64,000 bases of DNA from Glycine soja. Lineage: Eukaryota; Streptophyta; Magnoliopsida; Fabales; Fabaceae. Below are positions 58,058 through 64,000 of this stretch, one piece after another (position 1 is the first letter of the stretch; the number at the start of each line of letters is the position of its first letter). Below the pieces are notes generated by a model, which ran no database searches, had not been told where the DNA came from, and saw only the letters and a program-made list of their open reading frames with translations. Where the stretch lies: contig NC_041019.1 of the NCBI RefSeq assembly GCF_004193775.1, positions 14,293,020 through 14,357,019 on the forward strand, given 5' to 3'. Position numbers and translations under genes: made by a program.

Positions 58058-58700
58058 TTACTTGTTGGGGTTGTTGATCAAGTGGCCTTTGTTTGTTGTC
58101 TCCATAAATCGCATATTCACTTTTCTTGGGGAGAAATATGAATAAACTTCGATGCATGCCATGTGTTTGGAGAAATTGCTATCAATGTATCGACTTTGCT
58201 CTTCTCCATTTTCATAGTCTTTCATCATGATATCCAGACTTATGATTTTCTTCTCTGAATCACTTGAATAATTTATGACATTATCTTCCCAAGTGATATA
58301 TCCTTTCTTTTCTTTCTTCTCTTTGAAATTCATCTTGTCGGATTTTTCCATTCTTCTTTTAAACATAGGACAATTGAATCTTATGTGCCCAAGTTTATCG
58401 CACTCAGCATTTTGGGGCTAAAGAGGAATCTTCTTCTTTCTTCTTTCATCATCATCTTCTTTCTTCTCTAGTTTTTTTTTATATAGTTGCATTTCTCTCT
58501 ACCATTGTAGGAATAAAGGAATCAAATTCAATGGCTTCCCATATCTTTAGATCTATGGCTTCTATAAAGATCTGTATTCGGGTTTTCCAGTAATGATAAC
58601 CCTCACCATTGAACATAAGAGCCTATTGATAGAATTTCCCTCAGAAAATGGAAATTTGGATGAGGCCATATCTATTCTTGAAGTTTTTAAACTTTATACA
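58058..58700 (-). pseudogene. Gag fragments of I
   Basis: On the minus strand, from about 58665: MASSKFPFSEGNSIN, a frameshift, then GEGYHYWKTRIQIFIEAIDL (start of a UBN2-type copia gag) until a stop. After an internal deletion, CDKLGHIRFNCP (a zinc knuckle that has lost its first Cys) leads into a 102-codon frame (58366 down to 58058) containing NFSKHMACIEVYSYFSP. The middle of gag and all of pol are absent. Confidence 0.7.
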
Positions 58701-58708
58701 AGAATCCT

Positions 58709-58720
58709 GCTCTGATACCA
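58709..58720 (-). promoter_or_regulatory. Primer-binding site of I
   Basis: Minus strand TGGTATCAGAGC, two bases from the 5' LTR, complementary to initiator tRNA-Met. Confidence 0.88.
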
Positions 58721-58722
58721 CT

Positions 58723-59882
58723 TGTTGGACCTTGTGGCCTCAATAATCTTAAGAGGGATAGGCTTAGAATGCAGAAGAAACAATAACAATCAATTTAATA
58801 ATGTTCTATAAACATGTAAGGCAAAATTGATTGCAATAACATAAATGAGATAAGGGAAGAGAGAATGCAAACACAGTTTTATACTGGTTCGGCCACAACC
58901 CGTGCCTACATCCAGTACTCAAGCAACCCACTTGAGTTTTCCACTATCTTTGTAAAATCCATTACAAAGTCTGAACCACACAGGGACAACCTATCCCTTG
59001 TGTTCAGATGCTTTACAACAAGAGACTCACAGTCTCTTAGCCAATCTCATTGAATAAGAAGAATGGAAGAAGAATTCTCTCTTCAAGAGAAGAATATTAC
59101 AATAAAGATCATGTAGGAATCCTTATAGATTTTGCAAGTGTTTGGCCAAGGATTTCTTTTTGAGAGAGCATTTGACAATGAAGTTCCTTTGGAATCTCTC
59201 TCATTGTCTTTTGAGAGGATAAGACATTTTTGCCAAGCAAAACTCTCTGCATAAAATTCGTGCCCAAGTCACCTATTTATAGGCCTTTGATGGCCATTCA
59301 CAAATCTAATGAAAAGATGTGACTGTTGGCAGATTTTCTGAAAACTTTCCACTGGTAATCGATTACAATGTTTGTGTAATCGATTACACAGTTATAATTT
59401 GAAGGGTTATGACTTTTCAATTTGAATTTCCAAAGTTTCGTTGCTGGTAATCGATTACAGACATATGGTAATCGATTACATGTTGAAAATTCAATTTCAA
59501 AACCTTTTTCAACAGCTATTTCTCAACCCTGTCTTCTGGTAATCGATTACACTTCCTGGTAATCGATTACCAGAGCCTTGCATGTCTTGAAAGCACATTG
59601 TTTTAAGGCAAGGCTTGGTCTTTAGTGAATCTTGAAACAAGGCTTTGTTTGTTGAAGCAATCTTGAATTATTCTTGAAGCAAATGCTTATCATTTGAAGC
59701 AGCCTTGTTAGATTCTTCTTTGACATCATCAAAATCATGTATACATACATTCACATTCTCCCCCTTTTTGATGATGACAAACATGTGATTTCTTCTCGAC
59801 ACCATCAAAGCTTGCATGATTTACATCTCCCTCTTTCTCAAGCAAATTCTTCTTGATATCATCAAAATCTTCATGATTTACA
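58723..59882 (-). repeat. Right LTR of I (5' LTR in element sense)
   Basis: 1,160 bp, nearly identical to 55869-57028. Confidence 0.92.
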
Positions 59883-59887
59883 AAGGG

Positions 59888-61533
59888 GTCTATTTGGCTT
59901 TACACTAAGTTCGGACATGAGGGGCTATTGCAAAAAAGTCTAAAGTTAGGGTACATGATAATGCATGCTCACACATCATACAATATACTCCTCGGTTGTC
60001 CCTCACTGAATGCCTTGGGTGTGATTATGTCTATCCCTCACCTTGTGATGAAATTTCTGTCGGACATTGGAACCATCACAACTATGCATGCCAACCAGAG
60101 GACGACCAAAGAATGCTATATGGTCAACCTTAGGTTATGTCCTCATGCAAGGGTGGAAGCCCTAAGAGTCGCCCACTACACAGAGGCCAAGAAAAAAGCC
60201 AAATAGGTGATGAACTAGAGCTCAATCGAAGAACCAACAATGACAACCAAGTGAAACCGATAGAAGATATGTCCACCCTCCAGCTCAGTCCTAATGAAGA
60301 ACCGGTCACTCAACTGGGAAACCAACTTTCTAGTGACAACCAAAGCCGCATCCAACGAACTATCTAGCAAGACACTAACTTGTTTGCATGGTCGGCGAAA
60401 AACATGCTCGAGATTGATCAAGAATTCCACTACCACAAGTTAGTCATATACAAAGATGTAAAGCCTATAGCACAGAGGAAGAGAAAAATGGGGGCAAGCA
60501 GTACAACAGGAGGTTGCCAAGTTAATGGCTGCCCAATTTGTCAGAGAAATTGACTATACCACTTGGCTTTCCAATGTGGTAATGGTGAAGAAACCAAATG
60601 AGAAGTGGAAGATATGCACAAATTACACTGACCTGAACCGAGCATGCCTTAAGGAGGCTTACCCACTTCCAAACATTGACCGACTGGTTGATGGAGCAGC
60701 CGAACACAAACTATTAAGTTTCCTTAGTGCATATTCTGGCTACAACTAGATAAAGATGAACTCAGTGGACAAGAAAAAGATGACATTCCTCACCAAATTC
60801 GCAAACTACTACTACAAAGTCATGTCATTCGAACTCAAGAATGCCGAGGATACCTACCAGCGTTTGATGGATAAGGTATTCATGGGTCAGCTTGGACGAA
60901 ACTTGGAAGTCTGTGTGGATGACTTGGTGGTCAAGTTTGATAATTTGGCCACACATATCACAGATTTGGAAGAAGTTTTTCGCCAGCTCAAAAAGTATAA
61001 CATGAGACTGAACCTTGAAAAGTGTGTCTTTGGGGTGGAAAAGGGAAATTTTCTAGGCTTCATGCTAACCCACTGAGGAATACATGCAAACTCGGAAAAA
61101 TGCCAAGCCATCATGGAGATGAGGAGTCCCTTGAATGTAAAAGAAGCTCAAAGGCTAGCTTGCAGGATAGGCTTCTTGTTAAGATTTTTGCCTACAATTG
61201 CCTAGCAGGCCAGACCAATCATGAACCTCCTCAAGAAAACCAACAACTTTGTTTGGGATGATGAGTGCGAAGAAGCTTTTCGGTGCTAGAAAGAAACATT
61301 AGCAGCACCACATGTCTTGTCAAAAACTAACACCAACAAAGACTGATTGTCTACCTTTTCGGTCTCGGGTGAGGCCATAATCGTGGTACTAGTATAGGAA
61401 GAGGGGGGGTGAGTTGAGGCCAGTGTATTTCATGAGCTGAGTACTACAGGACGCAGAAATGAGATACCAGATGATGGAAAATGTAGCCTTTACACTTGTT
61501 AACACTGCTCATTGTCTTTGCCAATATTTTCTA
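59888..61533 (+). pseudogene. Protease end, reverse transcriptase and RNase H of L
   Basis: Protease tail 59928-60206. Reverse transcriptase from about 60525: MAAQFVREIDYTTWLSNVVM, KICTNYTDLNRAC, then after a stop at 60747 MTFLTKFANYYYKVM, and CVDDLVVKF as the catalytic YxDD-type motif (Tyr replaced by Cys) at about 60910. RNase H follows and is heavily broken (stops at 61073, 61259, 61341 and others), cut at 61533 by K. Confidence 0.75.
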
Positions 61534-62218
61534 GGCAAAATTGCACTTTTGGTCCCCCACTTTAGCTCCAATTTCGCATTTGGTCCCCCGGTAATTTAAT
61601 TCACAAATTTGGTCCTCCTGTTTTATAAAATCCTGCAATGTTGGTCCCGGACCTCTCAATTGGACGTTGACCATTAAGTAGTGACGTGGACTGCCACATG
61701 CCAACGTCCGAGAGGCCCATTAAAACTGCTTGTATTTTTTTTAGCCATCAGTAAAAGTAAAAAAAAAAAGGAAAGAAGAAAATAATAGGAACATTTTGGT
61801 CCTTTTCTCTTTGACTGCCTGCGTTTTCTTCTTTCCTTTCTTGCACCCTTTTCTCTTTGTTTCTTTCGTGCCTTCTTTTTGTCCTTTTTATTTTGTTTGT
61901 AAATCGTCATCATCACCATTTGATTTGCAGGGCCATAATTTTTCTGCTATGGTTTTCAACTCTTCCTCACCATTTTCCATTTTTTCTTCTTCTTCTCTGG
62001 TTGTTTTTTTTTCCTGAGAAAAAAATTGAGCTCTTTTTGGCTAAGCCTCCAAGCAGATCCAACTAAGGAAATATAAAATTTTCAATTATTTTTATTAGTA
62101 TCCTCTTTTCAGACCTTCCCCTCATGTTCTAGATTTGAAGATCTTGTCATTACCTCACTCTTGTTTGTGCCATGATTTGTTCTGTTCCGTTCCCTCCTTT
62201 TGCTTTTTTTAGATCTTG

Positions 62219-62342
62219 GTTTTCTCCATGAGGTGGCTTTTTGTATCCATGGATTGAGGCACTGGCCAAGAACAAGGTTGGCTTGGAGGAGCTTAGACTC
62301 AAGAGGATGGTGGTCTCGGATGAGAGCCTGGAGTTACTCTCG
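62219..62342 (+). pseudogene. TIR1/AFB auxin-receptor fragment in K
   Basis: From 62232 the frame reads [20 protein letters not shown] and continues [17 protein letters not shown]. This is the inner LRR part of the F-box auxin receptor TIR1/AFB (the SCF-TIR1 subunit that binds auxin and Aux/IAA proteins). The preceding FSPHE-like residues suggest the match begins a little upstream. Only about 40 residues are present, without the F-box, so it cannot work as a receptor. Similarity is recalled, not searched. It ends abruptly at about 62342, next to the minus-strand cargo. Confidence 0.85.
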
Positions 62343-62395
62343 GTCTATCCAACGGGTTCGCAAAGAAGCTCGTGCTCTCAATGATAGTGGTGGAG

Positions 62396-62971
62396 TCATA
62401 AGACTTCCTCATCTCGCTCTTTGAATCCATCGCGTTCCACAAACTCCCTTTCATTGTTGTAGAGTGATCTCATCTCCTCCAATTCCTTCATTAATAGAAC
62501 GCTCTCCTTCCTCAGCCAGTCGTTCTCATCCAACAGCTCCGCCGGCAACGAGTTAGATGAAATCACTTGCTCCTCCATTGAGTTCGACGGTGACACGATT
62601 AGCTTCACTAGTGGAATCGTAGATAGCGGCAGCAACGATAGAACCTCCACGGTCATAGTCGCAATCGCTTGGGTCGGCAGCGTTGTCAGGAGGATCTTCC
62701 GTCGTTGTATTTCGCAGAGGAGCCACTTCTCGCCTCTTCGGAAGTACTCGTTCGAGAACTCCCAGTGGTCAGACACAACTTTTTTTGAATCCCTACAAAT
62801 TAACAAAAATTATAAAAAGTAAAAAAAAAGGCAAAAAGAAATTGATAGAGAAGATGATTAGATTACATAAATGTTGAGTTGGCGAACGAAGCTGGAGAAG
62901 TTGTTGTGCTTGAAATATTTAGGAAGCAAATCCTTGCCGAAAGCGGTGGTGTTCCAAACGATGAAGGACGA
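62396..62971 (-). pseudogene. Heat-shock transcription factor (class B) fragment in K
   Basis: On the minus strand, exon part 62971-62867 reads [20 protein letters not shown] and [14 protein letters not shown], the HSF DNA-binding domain. A 74-bp GT-AG intron (62866-62793) sits at the conserved HSF intron position. Exon 2 has KKVVSDHWEFSNEYFRRGEK and LLCEIQRRK, a linker, then the coiled-coil oligomerisation region LLDENDWLRKESVLLMKELE and MRSLYNNE. A seven-A run just after the acceptor shifts the frame by one base. The N-terminus of the domain and the C-terminal repression motif are missing. The short HR-A/B suggests class B, perhaps B4-like. Retention of the intron shows capture as DNA. Confidence 0.88.
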
Positions 62972-63218
62972 TCCTGATTATAGTTCTAGAAGGTGCCTCT
63001 CAGCAGTTAGAAATTTTTTTTTCACCACAGATGGGTAAAAAAGTTGTTTCAAGGTGTGCCTCTCAGACGTTGACACGTGGCAGTCAACGTTACTACTTAA
63101 CGGTCAACGTCCAATTGAGGCGTCTGGGACCAACATTGCAGGATTTTATAAAACAAGGGGACCAAATTTGTGAATTAAATTACCGGGGGACCTAAAGTGC
63201 AATTTTTCCTATTTTCAA

Positions 63219-63839
63219 AGCCAAAGGGTCACTGTTCAAACTGACTGTCCCATAGCCAAAATACTACGCAAGCTTGAGCTGGTAGGACGGATGATGGCAT
63301 GGTCTATTGAACTCTCAAAGTATAAGATTGATTACTAGCCAAGAGGGATTGTCTAGGCCTAGGTGCTGGCTGACTTCATCAACGAACTTCACCCTCCATA
63401 ATCACAGTTGGAGCAAGAATAGTGGACAATGCATATGGACGACTCTTCCAACTTGCATGGAAGTGGAGCTGGGGTGATCTTAGAAGGGCCCAATGGCATA
63501 TCCCTAGATCAATCTTTACGTTTCAGCTTTAAGGCCAACTGCAACTTGGTCGAATACGAGGATCTCCTGGCGAGACTAAGACTTGCAAAAGAGGTCAACG
63601 CCCAAAGAGTTTCGTGCCGAAATGATTCCAAGGTCACCACCGAATAGATAAAGAAAGTGTTTCAGATCCGAGACCCCCAACTCCTGAAGTACTACTGTGC
63701 ATTTGAAAGGATCAAGGAAGAGTATGAGAAAGTTCAGCTGATTCACATAAGTCAAACGGTTAATGACAAAGCCAACAAGTTGGCTCGACTAACAACTTCA
63801 CCTAAACCTGGGCAGCTGAAAACGTTCATACTCCTTTAG
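63219..63839 (+). pseudogene. RNase H region of L after K
   Basis: Resumes the first RNase H (VTVQTDCPIAKIL), then a second RNase H-like domain from 63429: MDDSSNLHGSGAGVILEGPN, NLVEYEDLLARLRLA, a stop at 63645 and LIHISQTVNDKANKLARL. The spacing and dual RNase H fit the Tat lineage. Confidence 0.78.
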
Positions 63840-64000
63840 GTTTGAACCCGATGTCTCATGGAAAGAATGTTTGTAGGTTGAAGAAAACCCTTCGGGATGG
63901 AAGAATGAGATAGTTAAATACTTGAAGCATAAGACCCTCCCAACAGACAAGGGAAAAGCGAAAAAGCTAAGAACGCAAGCTGCCAGGTATACCTTAGTGG
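63840..64000 (+). other. Start of the region after RNase H of L, cut by the window edge
   Basis: This should lead to integrase in L. Only broken frames are visible in the 161 bp available. Confidence 0.4.

Larger units (their letters stand above)
55869..59882 (-). mobile_element. LTR retrotransposon I (young, non-autonomous, copia-type)
   Basis: 4,014 bp with perfect duplication AAGGG (55864-55868, 59883-59887). Both LTRs are exactly 1,160 bp (55869-57028, 58723-59882) with only about two differences seen (near 55922-55929 versus 58776-58783), which implies a recent insertion. The element is on the minus strand, as shown by its primer site and polypurine tract. The interior of 1.7 kb has a gag start, a zinc-knuckle-like segment and a large low-complexity block but no pol. 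It sits in the protease region of L. Confidence 0.93.
61534..63209. mobile_element. Mutator-like element K (Pack-MULE) with two captured gene fragments
   Basis: Long terminal inverted repeats 61534-61716 and 63057-63209 share GG(C/A)AAAATTGCACTTT at the tips and about 150 bp of similar sequence. The left one has an extra approximately 31-bp repeat. The 9-bp duplication TATTTTCTA/TATTTTCAA (61525-61533, 63210-63218) has one mismatch, and the L RNase H frame resumes across it. There is no transposase. Cargo: a TIR1/AFB-type fragment on plus and a heat-shock-factor fragment with its intron on minus. This is the pattern of a Pack-MULE. Confidence 0.9.
54987..64000 (+). mobile_element. Ty3/gypsy Tat-lineage element L, split and running off the right edge
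   Basis: Pieces in order: end of gag and start of protease 54990-55280 (RRVINTIAEE, DDPMVISI), protease 55747-55863 (GSSTDILFWNTFKQIEIPES) and 59888-60200 (YNILLGCPSLNALG), reverse transcriptase and RNase H 60400-61533, and a second RNase H 63219-63840. It is interrupted by M, I and K. The extra RNase H after the first is characteristic of the Tat/Ogre group. Stops occur in every segment. LTRs are not in the window. Confidence 0.8.

Noticed and set aside
61796..62066. Overlapping Phe/Ser-rich frames in K
   Set aside because: They follow pyrimidine-rich low-complexity sequence, unlike the TIR1 and HSF fragments, which match known domains.
1..64000. tRNA or rRNA genes
   Set aside because: Looked for tRNA-like A/B boxes with a matching acceptor stem and for rRNA sequence; only primer-binding sites complementary to tRNA-Met were found.

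Overview
The window is nuclear plant DNA, almost certainly from a papilionoid legume and most likely a Glycine (soybean-type) genome. The reasons are one intact plant receptor-kinase gene with a spliceosomal intron, very AT-rich intergenic DNA, plant Ty1/copia and Ty3/gypsy elements, and several repeat families whose style I associate with legumes. The genus is inference; nothing here proves it. I found no rRNA, tRNA, organellar or bacterial genes.

Left third (1-20,194): AT-rich intergenic DNA with a dead LINE (1,360-2,420, with zinc-knuckle and RNase H remnants and a poly(A) tail), several short MITE or foldback elements, AT microsatellites, and the only intact host gene, a BAM3-like CLV1/BAM-class receptor kinase (11,746-16,057, two exons, 987 aa).

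Middle (20,195-41,644): one old Ty3/gypsy chromovirus remnant (G) split open by later insertions. Its integrase is cut by D, a 9.6-kb minus-strand LTR element (TSD GTGGT), and by F, a gypsy deletion derivative. D holds solo LTR A (TSD CCCTT) in its left LTR. A in turn holds solo LTR B (TSD ACCGG). D also holds solo LTR E (TSD GGGTT) in its gag. F holds solo LTR C (TSD TATAA). The long 3' LTR of G holds a 19-bp minisatellite and a further LTR-like insert, H. D has no pol. It carries a truncated gag plus a separate, nearly open 378-codon reading frame behind its own TATA box.

Right third (41,645-64,000): an eroded copia-type LTR, a LINE remnant, and a complete 5.1-kb chromovirus J (TSD GTTTC, pol broken by several stops) sitting just downstream of a splice-donor-like site in an orphan GC-rich leader. 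Beyond J lie a 222-bp tandem repeat and a Tat-lineage gypsy element L that runs off the right edge. L is split by three insertions: M, a 461-bp element with 40-bp inverted ends holding rearranged copia fragments; I, a young 4.0-kb minus-strand LTR element (TSD AAGGG, two 1,160-bp LTRs); and K, a Mutator-like element with about 155-185-bp TIRs that carries fragments of two host genes, a TIR1/AFB auxin receptor and a class-B heat-shock factor with its intron.

Two signals stand out beyond the annotation. The LTRs of A, B, C, D and I share a U3 with exactly three pairs of GTAATCGATTAC palindromes. In every pair the two centres are 20-21 bp (two helical turns) apart, and the array sits 80-140 bp from the TATA box. 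Downstream of the TATA box, in the part expected to be transcribed, lie arrays of small stem-loops whose stems differ between units and copies but stay complementary, some around a constant GGGTACA loop. Several differences are paired substitutions, the pattern expected of selection on structure.
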